Assembly: GCA_947176765.1 (NCBI GenBank)
Contig: CAMWRX010000008.1
Span: forward strand, 1-59,703
Reading direction: 5' to 3'
Origin: an uncultured bacterium
GTDB lineage: Bacteria > Bacillota > Clostridia > Oscillospirales > Oscillospiraceae
DNA length: 59,703 bases
Shown: positions 24,205 to 34,235 of the stretch, piece after piece
Numbering within the stretch: the first letter of the stretch is position 1
Layout: each line of letters starts with the position of its first letter
The notes under the pieces: generated by a model
Database searches by the model: none
Seen by the model: the letters and a program-made list of their open reading frames with translations, nothing else
Told to the model about the DNA's origin: nothing
Position numbers and translations under genes: made by a program

Positions 24205-25428
24205 TCAGGTTCTATAGTCACCATTGATTTTTACGTATTCGTAGGTCAGGTCACAGCCCCAGCAGGTAGCTTCGCTGCCGCCCTCGTTCAGGGAAACATC
24301 GATGACCACCTCGTCCTGGCTGAGGATTTTTCTGGCAAGTTCCTCGTCAAAGTCAAGGCCGACACCCTTCTCACACACCAGGATGCTCCCCTGGATGGAG
24401 GAGAAGCCGATATCCACATACTCCGGGCGGAAGGGGGCTTTGGAATAGCCCATGGCGCACAAAACCCGCCCCCAGTTGGCGTCCGCGCCAAACAGCGCCG
24501 CCTTCACCAGCGAAGAACCTACCACCGCCTTGGCAAGGCGCTCGGCGCTCTCCTCGCTGCGGGCGCAGCGGACCGTACAGGTCACCAGCCGGGAAGCGCC
24601 CTCGCCGTCGGCGGCGATCGCCCTGGCCATCGTCTCACACACCTGATGGAGCGCCTTATAAAATACGGTGTAGCTGTCGTCCTTCCACTCGATCTGCTCG
24701 TTGCCCGCCAGGCCATTGGCCAGCACCACGCACATATCATTGGTGGAGGTGTCTCCGTCCACCGTCACCCGGTTAAAGGTGCGGGGGACGATCTCGTGGA
24801 GGGCGTCTTGGAGCACATCGTGGGTGATGGCGCAGTCGGTGGTGATGAAACACAGCATAGTCCCCATGTTGGGGTGGATCATGCCGGAGCCCTTGGCAAT
24901 GGCCCCGATGGTGACGGGCTTGCCGCCGATGCTCACCGAAACAGCGGTCTCCTTTTTCACCGTATCAGTGGTCATGACGGCGTGGGCCGCGGCGTCGGAG
25001 CCCTCCGTACTCAGGGCGGAGGCCAGCGCGGGCATTCCCTTCTCAATGGCGGAGATGTTCAACTCCTGGCCGATCACACCGGTGGAGGCCACCACGAAAT
25101 CGGCGCTCTTCAGCCCGGTGGCCTGGGCGGCCAGGGCACACATCCGCTCCGCGTTCTCATGGCTCATGGGGGCGCAGGCGTTGGCGTTTCCGCTGTTGGC
25201 GATGATCCCCCGGCACACCCCATCCTCCAGATTGCCCATCGTCACATAGATGGGGGCGGCCTTCACCCGGTTCATGGTATACACCGCGGCGGCGGAGCAC
25301 TCACACTCGGACAGGATCATCGCCAGGTCGTTCTTGTCCGGACTGCTCCCGGTTTTCACCCCGCAATGCACGCCGGAAGCGGTAAAACCCTTGGCGGCGC
25401 ACACGCCGCCGGATATTTCTTTCAGCAT
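24205..25428 (-). CDS. argJ: Bifunctional glutamate N-acetyltransferase / acetylornithine acetyltransferase
   Basis: A 407-residue N-terminal-nucleophile enzyme that moves the acetyl group from acetylornithine back to glutamate, making arginine synthesis cyclic; no separate argA or argE is seen here. Motifs: IIANSGNANAC, IGAIAKGSGMIHPNMGTML (the self-cleavage region) and VDGDTSTNDM. Family members self-cleave at an Ala/Gly-Thr-Met-Leu point; here GTMLCF matches it, with Thr as nucleophile. The second Met codon (25428) is favoured because GAGGAG lies 8 nt upstream of it and only 2 nt upstream of the first. Confidence 0.93.
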   Translation of the reverse strand: MLKEISGGVCAAKGFTASGVHCGVKTGSSPDKNDLAMILSECECSAAAVYTMNRVKAAPIYVTMGNLEDGVCRGIIANSGNANACAPMSHENAERMCALAAQATGLKSADFVVASTGVIGQELNISAIEKGMPALASALSTEGSDAAAHAVMTTDTVKKETAVSVSIGGKPVTIGAIAKGSGMIHPNMGTMLCFITTDCAITHDVLQDALHEIVPRTFNRVTVDGDTSTNDMCVVLANGLAGNEQIEWKDDSYTVFYKALHQVCETMARAIAADGEGASRLVTCTVRCARSEESAERLAKAVVGSSLVKAALFGADANWGRVLCAMGYSKAPFRPEYVDIGFSSIQGSILVCEKGVGLDFDEELARKILSQDEVVIDVSLNEGGSEATCWGCDLTYEYVKINGDYRT

Positions 25429-25489
25429 TCCCATAACTCCTCACTTTTGATCGGACGCGGGGCGCAGCGGTGCGCCGCCCCCACTCATA

Positions 25490-26491
25490 TCAGATATTCA
25501 ACCCCTTGGTTTCCTCAAAGCCAAGCATCAGATTCATATTCTGAACCGCCGCGCCGGACGCGCCCTTACCCAGGTTATCGAACAGCGCGGTGATGGTAAA
25601 CTGCTCGTCATTGCCCGCCACAATCATGGACAAGGTGTCCTTCCCCCGCCACATATTGGCATAAATCTTAAAGCCGCTGTCGATGCCGGTTTCCGGGTCA
25701 GTGGGGTCGCCCTCCACCCGGACAATGCCGTTTCCTCCATCAGACCAGAGGTAGAACTCCCGAAGCTTCTGCCAAACCGCCTGGAGCGGCGATACATGGA
25801 GCGTCTCCGCCAGGGCGGCTATGTTGCGGAATTGCGACACATGGAAACAAACCGTGGTGGCCATTCCTTTATAATAGTCGTCCACAACAGGAACGAACAC
25901 CGGCGGAACCTCCAGCCCGCTGCGCAGCTGCATCTCGGGCAGATGCTTGTGGTTTTGCAGCAGGCCGTAGAGGGCGGGACTGCTGAACGCCGGGGGGCGG
26001 TCGCCCTGTTCATACCGGGCAATCATCTTCTTTCCCCCGCCGGAGTAGCCGGTGAGGGAGAAACAGGATAACGCGGTGTCGGGAGACAGCAGTCCCATGC
26101 CCACCAGAGGAGCCACGATACTGAGAAACCCTGTGGCGTGGCAGCCCGGATTTGCCACCCGTTTCGCATTCATGATCTGTGCCCGGTGCAGCTTGGACAG
26201 CTCTGGAAAGCCATAAACCCAGTCAGGGTTGGTTCGGTGGGCTGTGGAGCAGTCTATAATCCTGGTATTATCGTTGGTGACAAGGGAAACCGCTTCACGG
26301 GCTGCGTCATCGGGAAGGCACAGGAATACCAGGTCGGCGGCGTTGAGCAGCTTACGCCGCTCCTCCAAATCTTTGCGCTTGTTTTCGTCAATGAGGAGCA
26401 GCTCGATGTCGTCCCGGCCCTCCAACCGCTCGTAAATTTGCAGACCGGTGGTGCCCTCTCTGCCGTCAATGTAGATTTTTGGCTTGCCCAT
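25490..26491 (-). CDS. argC: N-acetyl-gamma-glutamyl-phosphate reductase, type 2
   Basis: A 333-residue NADPH-dependent reductase. The start KPKIYIDGREGTTGLQIYERL (in part) is the mark of the short type-2 AGPR branch, distinct from the usual GASGYAG start. The active-site Cys is in ANPGCHATGF (about residue 117), and HLPEM / KGMATTVCF fit the rest. The ATG at 26491 is preferred over GTG at 26500 because of the spacing to AGGA. A palindrome-rich gap of about 60 nt separates it from argJ. Confidence 0.92.
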   Translation of the reverse strand: MGKPKIYIDGREGTTGLQIYERLEGRDDIELLLIDENKRKDLEERRKLLNAADLVFLCLPDDAAREAVSLVTNDNTRIIDCSTAHRTNPDWVYGFPELSKLHRAQIMNAKRVANPGCHATGFLSIVAPLVGMGLLSPDTALSCFSLTGYSGGGKKMIARYEQGDRPPAFSSPALYGLLQNHKHLPEMQLRSGLEVPPVFVPVVDDYYKGMATTVCFHVSQFRNIAALAETLHVSPLQAVWQKLREFYLWSDGGNGIVRVEGDPTDPETGIDSGFKIYANMWRGKDTLSMIVAGNDEQFTITALFDNLGKGASGAAVQNMNLMLGFEETKGLNI

Positions 26492-26514
26492 TTTGTTCAC
26501 ATCCTACGCCACGC

Positions 26515-26892
26515 TCACGGCTCAAAATCGTACATCTTCATGGTCTCCCGGTCGCGGTACTCGTGCTTTTCATAGTAGCCGATGAGCGTTCCATCGTCGT
26601 CCCTCAGCGCCACCATGTACACATCTTTGTTTTCCTTCTCGTTGCGGAAGGTGTAAATCAGATTGTGCCCCGAATTTTCCTGGAACCATGCCACAACCTT
26701 TTTAATCATCTCATTGGCCTGGGGTGAGTGGCAGTCCAAAAGGCTCTTGCCCACCAGCTCCATACCGCCGTACTTAGCGTACCGCTCCCCCGCCGTGGGA
26801 TTCATGTAGATGATCGTGTGCTCCAGATCGCATAGAACCACCGCGCTGCGATCCTGCTCCAGAACACTTTTGAAATAGGGAAAAAGATCCAT
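26515..26892 (-). CDS. Single PAS-domain protein in the arginine operon
   Basis: A 125-residue protein that is almost entirely one PAS domain. It starts YFKSVLEQDRSAVVLCD, then the typical LEHTIIYMNPTAGERYAKYGG (in part), VGKSLLDCHSPQANEMI, and a beta-sheet end VYMVALRDDDGTLIGYYEKHEYRD. No output domain, HTH or transmitter is attached. It is 1 nt downstream of argH and upstream of argC, with GGAGGCGT before the ATG, so it is made with the arginine enzymes. PAS domains bind small molecules or flavin/heme or mediate protein contacts. A ligand-sensing or enzyme-partner role in arginine synthesis is speculation. Confidence 0.85.
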   Translation of the reverse strand: MDLFPYFKSVLEQDRSAVVLCDLEHTIIYMNPTAGERYAKYGGMELVGKSLLDCHSPQANEMIKKVVAWFQENSGHNLIYTFRNEKENKDVYMVALRDDDGTLIGYYEKHEYRDRETMKMYDFEP

Positions 26893-26893
26893 G

Positions 26894-28282
26894 TCACGCC
26901 TCCGTCTTCCGTTGGGCCACGAATTCCTCAATGAGTTCGATCTGCTTCTTTACGCTCTCCTCCGACGGACCGCCGTACACCTTGCGCTCATTGACACAGG
27001 TGTTGAGCTGGAGGGCGTCGTACACACTCTCATCGAAGAGCGGGGAGATGGCCCGGAAGTCTTTCAGAGGCAGGGTGTCAAGGCTTTCTCCTATACGGAT
27101 ACACCTATGAACCAGCCGGCCCACGATCATGTACGCCTCCCGGAAAGGCATCCCCTTCTTCACCAGGTAATCGGCGCAGTCGGTGGCGTTGATGAAGCCC
27201 ACCGACGCCGCCCGGGCCATGTTCTTGTCCTTCACCGTCAAGGTATCCAGCATGGCGGCGAACACGGGGACGCACAGCTCCACCGTGTCGATGGCATCGA
27301 ACACCGGCTCCTTGTCCTCCTGCATATCCTTGTTATAGGCCAGGGGCAGGCCTTTCATCACGGTGAGCAGGGTGATGAGGGAGCCATACACCCGTCCCGT
27401 CTTACCCCGGACCAGCTCGGCCACATCGGGGTTTTTCTTCTGGGGCATGATGGACGAGCCGGTGGAATAGGCGTCGTCCAGTTCCACAAACTTGAACTCC
27501 CAGGAGCACCACAGGATGATCTCCTCGGAGAACCGGGACAGGTGCATCATCAGAATGGACAGCGCCGACAGCAGCTCAATGGCATAATCCCGGTCGGACA
27601 CCGAGTCCATGGAGTTGTCTGTGGGCTTGGCAAAGCCCAGGCCGACGGCGGTCTGGAACCGATCCACAGGATAGGTGGAGGTGGCCAGCGCGCCGGAACC
27701 CAACGGGCACTCATCCATCCGCTCCAAACAGTCCTCCAGCCGGGTGATGTCCCGTTTGAGCATATTGGCATAAGCCATCATGTAGTGGCCGAAGGTGGTG
27801 GGCTGGGCCCGCTGCAAATGGGTGTAGCCGGGCATGACGGTGGATACATTGGCCTTGGCCTTTTCCACCAGCACCTTTTCCAGATCCAGCAGCAGGCCGA
27901 CGATGCGGGGAATCTCCTCCTTCACATACAGCCGGAAATCCGTGGCCACCTGGTCGTTGCGGGAGCGGGCGGTGTGCAGCCGCTTGCCCGTCTGTCCGAT
28001 GCGCTCGGTGAGCAGGGCCTCGATGTTCATGTGGATGTCCTCATTATCCAGGGAGAACTCCACCTGGTCGGCCTCGATATCCGCTAGGATGGCCTGAAGC
28101 CCCTCCACGATTTTCTCCGCCTCATGCTGTTCGATGATGCCGGTTCTGCCCAGCATAGCGGCATGAGCCATGGAACCGCGGATGTCCTGCTCGTACAGCC
28201 GGGCGTCAAAGCCGATGGACGAGTTGAAGTCGTTCACCAGGGTGTCTGTCTCCTTCTGGAAACGGCCCGCCCAGAGTTTCAT
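26894..28282 (-). CDS. argH: Argininosuccinate lyase
   Basis: A 462-residue fumarase-superfamily enzyme that splits argininosuccinate into arginine and fumarate. Motifs: KLWAGRFQKETD at the N-terminus, HTARSRNDQVATDFRLY in part, PGYTHLQRAQPTTFGHYM in part (catalytic His), and the signature loop GSSIMPQKKNPD (catalytic Ser). It follows argG by about 50 nt, a gap that holds a 23-nt imperfect palindrome at 28305-28327. Confidence 0.96.
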   Translation of the reverse strand: MKLWAGRFQKETDTLVNDFNSSIGFDARLYEQDIRGSMAHAAMLGRTGIIEQHEAEKIVEGLQAILADIEADQVEFSLDNEDIHMNIEALLTERIGQTGKRLHTARSRNDQVATDFRLYVKEEIPRIVGLLLDLEKVLVEKAKANVSTVMPGYTHLQRAQPTTFGHYMMAYANMLKRDITRLEDCLERMDECPLGSGALATSTYPVDRFQTAVGLGFAKPTDNSMDSVSDRDYAIELLSALSILMMHLSRFSEEIILWCSWEFKFVELDDAYSTGSSIMPQKKNPDVAELVRGKTGRVYGSLITLLTVMKGLPLAYNKDMQEDKEPVFDAIDTVELCVPVFAAMLDTLTVKDKNMARAASVGFINATDCADYLVKKGMPFREAYMIVGRLVHRCIRIGESLDTLPLKDFRAISPLFDESVYDALQLNTCVNERKVYGGPSEESVKKQIELIEEFVAQRKTEA

Positions 28283-28335
28283 AGAAATCGCTCCTGTTCA
28301 TGGGGCGGACGGCCGATGGCCGCCCGCATAATATT

Positions 28336-29550
28336 TTACAGCTTCCCCTGCTCCCGCAGCGCCTGCACCTTGTCCGGCAGGCCCCACAAGTTAATGAAGC
28401 CCTGAGAGTCCTTCTGGTCGTAGTCGCTCTCCTCAAAGGTCACCAAGTTCTCGGAATACAGCGTCTCGGGAGAGGTGACGGCGGAGGTGATGATGTTGCC
28501 CTTGTACAGCTTCAGCTTTACCTGTCCCGTGACGTGCTTCTGGGTGTCTACAGCAAAGGCCTGGAGGGCCTCCCGCAGAGGGGTAAACCACTTGCCATTG
28601 TACACAAGATCCGCAAAATCCACCGCCAGCTTGGATTTCATGTGCTTGGTGTCCTTGTCCACCGTGATCATCTCCAGCACCTCATGAGCCCGGTAGAGGA
28701 TGGAGCCGCCCGGGGTCTCGTACACGCCCCGGTCCTTCATGCCCACCAGACGGTTCTCCACGATGTCCAGCAGACCGATGCCGTTGTCCCCGCCCAGCTT
28801 GTTCAGCTTGCGGATGATGTCGGACGCCTTCATCTTCTCCCCGTCGATGGCCACCGGCCAGCCCTTCTCAAAGTCCAGGGTGACGTAAGCGGGGGCGTCG
28901 GGGGCCATGACCGGGGACACGCCCATCTCCAGGAATCCCGGTTTATCGTACAGCGGCTCGTTGGCAGGATCCTCCAGATCCAGGCCCTCGTGGCTCAGGT
29001 GCCACAGGTTCTTATCCTTGGAATAGTTGGTCTCACGGGAAATCTTCAGGGGCACGTTGTGGGCCTCGGCGTAGTCGATCTCCTCGTCCCGGCCCTTGAT
29101 GTCCCACTCACGCCAGGGGGCGATAATCTTCATCTCGGGGGCGAAGCGCTTGATGGCCAGCTCGAAGCGGACTTGGTCGTTGCCCTTGCCGGTGCAGCCG
29201 TGGCAGATGGCATCGGCCCCCTCCTTCTTGGCAATCTCCACCAGGCGGCGGGCAATCACCGGCCGGGCAAACGCGGTGCCCAGCAGATAGTCCTCATACT
29301 TGGCCCCCATCATCATAGACGGGATAATCACCTCGTCCACCATCACGTCGGTGAGATCCTCGATATACAGCTTGGACGCGCCGGTTTTGATGGCCTTCTC
29401 CTCCAGGCCATCCAGTTCATCGCCCTGGCCCACATCAGCGGACACAGCGATAATCTCAGGGTTGTTGTAATTTTCCTTCAGCCAGGGGATAATAATGGAT
29501 GTATCCAGCCCGCCGGAATAGGCCAGCACTACTTTTTTCACGTCAGTCAT
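28336..29550 (-). CDS. argG: Argininosuccinate synthase
   Basis: A 404-residue ATP-pyrophosphatase-type enzyme that joins citrulline and aspartate. The PP-loop [10 protein letters not shown] is at residues about 10-19; other signatures are [15 protein letters not shown] and the late YETPGG region. It is the first gene of the operon. The ATG at 29550 has GGAGGGAA upstream; an upstream ATG at 29565 overlaps that site. Expression starts from the promoter at 29606-29634, near ArgR-like sequences. Confidence 0.96.
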   Translation of the reverse strand: MTDVKKVVLAYSGGLDTSIIIPWLKENYNNPEIIAVSADVGQGDELDGLEEKAIKTGASKLYIEDLTDVMVDEVIIPSMMMGAKYEDYLLGTAFARPVIARRLVEIAKKEGADAICHGCTGKGNDQVRFELAIKRFAPEMKIIAPWREWDIKGRDEEIDYAEAHNVPLKISRETNYSKDKNLWHLSHEGLDLEDPANEPLYDKPGFLEMGVSPVMAPDAPAYVTLDFEKGWPVAIDGEKMKASDIIRKLNKLGGDNGIGLLDIVENRLVGMKDRGVYETPGGSILYRAHEVLEMITVDKDTKHMKSKLAVDFADLVYNGKWFTPLREALQAFAVDTQKHVTGQVKLKLYKGNIITSAVTSPETLYSENLVTFEESDYDQKDSQGFINLWGLPDKVQALREQGKL

Positions 29551-29605
29551 AATGATTCCCTCCATTTTTTACAGCCGCAAAATGCCCGTCTGTGCTATTG
29601 GTAAA

Positions 29606-29634
29606 AGTATACTACCCTGCTTCGCCGTTGGCAA
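29606..29634 (-). promoter_or_regulatory. argG operon promoter
   Basis: On the minus strand TTGCCA (29629-29634) and TATACT (29606-29611) are 17 nt apart, about 55 nt before the ATG. Confidence 0.8.
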
Positions 29635-29643
29635 GTGGTTTTT

Positions 29644-29762
29644 TGCATAATTATTCGAACTTCTCTCTGGCTTTCTGGTCGATATTCCACATATTCGGGT
29701 GTTCATTCATTTTTTCTGAATATATTCCAGCCTTATTCATCTTTTTCCCATAATTCATTGGA
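29644..29762. promoter_or_regulatory. ArgR-like box cluster between the arg and nif operons
   Basis: Next to the argG -35, the minus strand reads CGAATAATTATGCA (29644-29657), close to the ARG box TGAATAAWWATKCA. Up to 29762 follow further TGAAT/GAATA half-sites, among them GGAATATATTCA and two TGAATR copies. The whole stretch is AT-rich, unlike the flanking genes, and encodes nothing I can see. It probably binds an ArgR-type hexamer. Confidence 0.6.
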
Positions 29763-29781
29763 AGAATTTCTATAATTCCTA

Positions 29782-29810
29782 TTGACAAGGTATGCTTTTT
29801 ACGGTATGAT
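29782..29810 (+). promoter_or_regulatory. nifS promoter
   Basis: TTGACA (29782-29787) and TATGAT (29805-29810) are 17 nt apart. The leader of about 80 nt has a small GC-rich dyad but no known riboswitch. Confidence 0.8.
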
Positions 29811-29893
29811 TTTGGCGATACAAGTACTCAACGATATCACGCTTCGCCTGTTCGTGACGGCTCAGGCGCTCAGATTAAGGAGATGGATTAAGT

Positions 29894-31067
<1,174 letters not shown>

Positions 31068-31081
<14 letters not shown>

Positions 31082-31517
31082 AAAAGTGATGGATCATTTC
31101 CGCAATCCCCGCAACGTGGGTGAGATTGCCGATGCCGACGGCGTTGGCGAGGTGGGCAACGCCAAATGCGGCGACATCATGAAGATGTACCTCAAAATTG
31201 AGGACGGCGTTATTGTCGATGTGAAGTTCGAGACCTTTGGCTGCGGCAGCGCCATTGCCACCAGCTCCATGGCCACCGAGCTCATCAAGGGCAAAAAGGT
31301 GGAGGAGGCCCTGGCTCTCACCAACCAGGCGGTGGTGGAGGCTCTGGACGGCCTGCCCGCCCACAAGATCCACTGCTCCGTGCTGGCGGAGGAGGCTGTG
31401 CGCGCCGCTATCAAGGACTATTACGATAAAAACGGCATCGCCTACGAACCCGATCAGTTCTGTAATGGTGACTGCTCTTGCTGCCATGAGCACGACCATC
31501 AGGAGCCGGAGGAATAA
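31068..31517 (+). CDS. nifU: IscU/NifU-type Fe-S scaffold protein
   Basis: A 149-residue scaffold on which NifS builds Fe-S clusters. Conserved parts: YSEKVMDHFRNPRNVG, VGNAKCGDIMKMYL (first Cys and Asp), TFGCGSAIATSSMATEL (second Cys) and KIHCSVLAEEA (third Cys). The C-terminus adds a Cys/His-rich tail CNGDCSCCHEHDH that is not part of the standard scaffold and may bind metal. The ATG overlaps the end of nifS by 14 nt, with GAGAGGAG upstream. It ends at a terminator. Confidence 0.94.
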
Positions 31518-31548
31518 AGAGACAAGGGACAGCGCTCAGTTCATTCGT

Positions 31549-31588
31549 AAAGAGCGGCCCCACCGCGTTGGTGGAGCCGCTCTTTTTC
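31549..31588. terminator. Terminator of the nifSU operon
   Basis: A long stem (31549-31564 with 31570-31584, one small mismatch) is followed by TTTTTC. It is placed between convergent genes. Confidence 0.85.
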
Positions 31589-31599
31589 TCTTGCGCAGC

Positions 31600-34128
31600 T
31601 TACCGTCCCCGGACTGCGGCACGCTTTGGCTTGCCAAACTTTTTCCTGCACAGGGCCGTAAACAGCTCAATCAGCTCAAATGCCCGCTCAAATACGTAGA
31701 TCACCGAAGGGGTGAGCATGAGGAACACCACAATGACCAACCCCGCCTGGAAATCCAGGGGTGAGAGCTCAAACATGGGGCCAAAGCCCAGCACCGCAAC
31801 GACAAAGGCCGTCGACATGGCGCCCAGCAGAGTCCACCGCTTCCAATCCAGGGGCTTGGAGATGTAGTACAGCACCAGCAGACCCACCTCGCCCATAATG
31901 ACGGTGGCCAGCGTGGACAGGGTGACCCGCTCAAAATCAAACGCGAATGTGAACAGCTCAATGCCCACGATGAGCAGCACGTTGGTCAGCCCTCCCGGCA
32001 GGGCGCGGCGCAGGACGTTGGTCATAAAGTGCCCCTTCACGATCTCGTGGTTGGGCTCCAGCGCCAGCACAAAGGAGGGCGCGCCGATGGTCAAGGCGCT
32101 GATGAGGGTGAGCTGGATGGGGACAAACGGATACGGGAACCCGACAAACAGGTTGATGAGGGACAAAAACAGCGACATGATGTTCTTCACCAGGTAGAGG
32201 GCCGCGGCCCGCTGGATGTTGTTGATAACCCGCCGCCCCTCTTGCACCACCTCGGGCATAGAGGCAAAGTTGGAATCCAAAAGGACTACCTGGGCCACCT
32301 GACAGGCCGCCTCCGAACCGGAGGCCATGGCGATGCCGCAGTCCGCGTCTTTGAGGGCCAGCACGTCGTTCACGCCGTCGCCGGTCATGGCTACCGTATG
32401 GCCCGCCTTTTGCAGGGCCTTGACCAGCTTGCGCTTCTGATCCGGGGTTACCCGGCCGAACACGTTGTAGTCCCGCACCGCCCGGGCGTAGTCGGCCGGC
32501 TCCTTCAGCGTGGCGGCATCCACGTACCGATCCGCTCCGGCGATACCCGCCTGGACAGCCACAGCGGACACAGTGGACGGGTTATCCCCGGAGATCACCT
32601 TTACGGTAACCCCCTGCTGGGCAAAGTATTGGAAGGTCTTGGGAGCCTCCTCCCGGATCGGATTGTTGATCACCGCCAGAGCCAGCGGCTCCACCGGGCC
32701 GGTAAGCCCCCTGTCCATGGCGGCGCCGGCGCATTTGGCCAGCAGCAGCACCCGGCAGCCCTGCTCCTGGTACGGGGTAACCATATGTTCCAGATCGGCA
32801 TACCGGGCCTTCATGATGAACTCCGGCGCGCCGACAACATAGGCTCCGTAGGCCTTGAACACCACCGCCGACCATTTATTGGCCGAGGTGAAGGGCACAG
32901 TGCTTGCGACCTGCCAGACGGAAGATTTGTTGAACCGCTCCGCCATAGCCCGGGCGGTGTCGTTATCCGCGTCAATGGCCCGGTAATAGGCATTGAGAAT
33001 CTCCTCCACGCGGGACATGGAGCAGCGATCCTCATCCAGGGGAACCACTTCCCGCACGGTCATTTCCGGCTGGGTGATGGTGCCCGTCTTGTCCACACAC
33101 AAAACGTCCACATGGGCCAGGGTTTCCACAGCGGAAAGCTCATGCACCAGGGTCTCCCGTTTGGCCAGCCGCATGACGGATACCGCCAGCGCCACGCTGG
33201 TGAGCAGGTACAGCCCCTCGGGGATCATGCCGATGAGCGCCGCCACCACAGCGGGGACAGCCTCGGAAAAGGTGTTTTCCTGAAGCATCAGCTCGTTGTA
33301 AAACAGAGCCGCGCCGATGGGAATCAGGGCAAAGCCGATGAAGCGGATCAATTTGTCCAGCGACTTCATCATCTCCGAGCGGCCCACCCCCTGGTCGGCC
33401 TTGGCCTCCAGAGACAGCCGGGCGGCGTAGCTGGCGGAGCCCACCCGGTCCAGTCGGGCACGGCACTTGCCGGACACCACAAAGCTGCCGCTGAGCAGTT
33501 CGTCCCCCACGTCCTTGGTGATGGGGTCGGCCTCGCCGGTGATGAGCGCCTCGTTTACGGTCACCTGGCCGGACATTACCGGACCGTCAGCAGGGATCTG
33601 ATCCCCTGCCCCCAGCTCCACAATGTCCTCCCGTACCAGCTTGTGGACGGGGACGGTGCCAAGCTGCCCATCCCGCACCACCTTCACCCTCGTCTCGCTG
33701 ATGAGGGACAGCTTCTCCAGGGTGGCCCGGGAGCGAAGCTGCTGGATGATGCCGATGACGGAGTTGACCACGGCGATGGCCAGGAACGTCATATCTTTGA
33801 AATCCCCCACCAGCACCAGCAAGGCCGCCAGCACCACAAACACCAGGTTAAAGAAGGTCAGCGTATTCTCCCGGATGATCTGGCGGGTAGATTTGGCGTT
33901 GGAGGCCGGGGCCTCGTTGCCCATTCCCCGCTCCAGCAGCTCGGACGCCTGGGCGGCGGTAAGGCCCATTTTCGGGTCAGGGAAAATGCGCTCCGATTCC
34001 CGGATGGTGCGGGTGGCGCGCTCCTCCCGCCGGCGGCGGTCGCTGTCGTCCCGCTGGCGGGAAGAATCGTCGTCCCGCCGCCGTTTCGGGGGCGGGGCCT
34101 GTTGGAATTGCGCGGACTGCTGAGCCAT
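31600..34128 (-). CDS. P-type cation-transporting ATPase (CtpE-like)
   Basis: An ion pump of about 842 residues. Order of motifs: actuator TGEADPITK, membrane helix 4 motif PEGLYLLTS, phosphorylation site CVDKTGTIT, hinge TGDGVNDVLALKDADCG, and six C-terminal helices. The PEGL motif (instead of PEGM or the CPx of heavy-metal pumps) matches the CtpE-type group, linked in mycobacteria to calcium uptake. That substrate is an analogy. The N-terminus is odd: about 50 residues very rich in Arg, Asp, Ser and Gln (QAPPPKRRRDDDSSRQRDD), likely unstructured. ATG at 34128 is better spaced from AAGGAG than the one at 34134. Confidence 0.87.
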   Translation of the reverse strand: MAQQSAQFQQAPPPKRRRDDDSSRQRDDSDRRRREERATRTIRESERIFPDPKMGLTAAQASELLERGMGNEAPASNAKSTRQIIRENTLTFFNLVFVVLAALLVLVGDFKDMTFLAIAVVNSVIGIIQQLRSRATLEKLSLISETRVKVVRDGQLGTVPVHKLVREDIVELGAGDQIPADGPVMSGQVTVNEALITGEADPITKDVGDELLSGSFVVSGKCRARLDRVGSASYAARLSLEAKADQGVGRSEMMKSLDKLIRFIGFALIPIGAALFYNELMLQENTFSEAVPAVVAALIGMIPEGLYLLTSVALAVSVMRLAKRETLVHELSAVETLAHVDVLCVDKTGTITQPEMTVREVVPLDEDRCSMSRVEEILNAYYRAIDADNDTARAMAERFNKSSVWQVASTVPFTSANKWSAVVFKAYGAYVVGAPEFIMKARYADLEHMVTPYQEQGCRVLLLAKCAGAAMDRGLTGPVEPLALAVINNPIREEAPKTFQYFAQQGVTVKVISGDNPSTVSAVAVQAGIAGADRYVDAATLKEPADYARAVRDYNVFGRVTPDQKRKLVKALQKAGHTVAMTGDGVNDVLALKDADCGIAMASGSEAACQVAQVVLLDSNFASMPEVVQEGRRVINNIQRAAALYLVKNIMSLFLSLINLFVGFPYPFVPIQLTLISALTIGAPSFVLALEPNHEIVKGHFMTNVLRRALPGGLTNVLLIVGIELFTFAFDFERVTLSTLATVIMGEVGLLVLYYISKPLDWKRWTLLGAMSTAFVVAVLGFGPMFELSPLDFQAGLVIVVFLMLTPSVIYVFERAFELIELFTALCRKKFGKPKRAAVRGR

Positions 34129-34163
34129 ATACATCGGCTCCTTTTCTATGTAGATTCTTTCTT

Positions 34164-34192
34164 ATTTTACCACAAAATGGAGTCGGCGTAAA
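34164..34192 (-). promoter_or_regulatory. P-type ATPase promoter inside the upstream terminator
   Basis: On the minus strand TTTACG (34187-34192) and TAAAAT (34164-34169) are 17 nt apart. The -35 lies in the loop of the histidine kinase gene's terminator. Confidence 0.55.
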
Positions 34193-34205
34193 CACCGACT
34201 CCATT
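34176..34205 (-). terminator. Terminator of the kinase/ABC operon
   Basis: A perfect 11-bp stem (34176-34186 with 34195-34205) is followed on the minus strand by TTTTGTGG, 30 nt after the kinase gene stop. Confidence 0.75.
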
Positions 34206-34235
34206 AACGTTTTATAAAAATTAACAATGCTTTCC

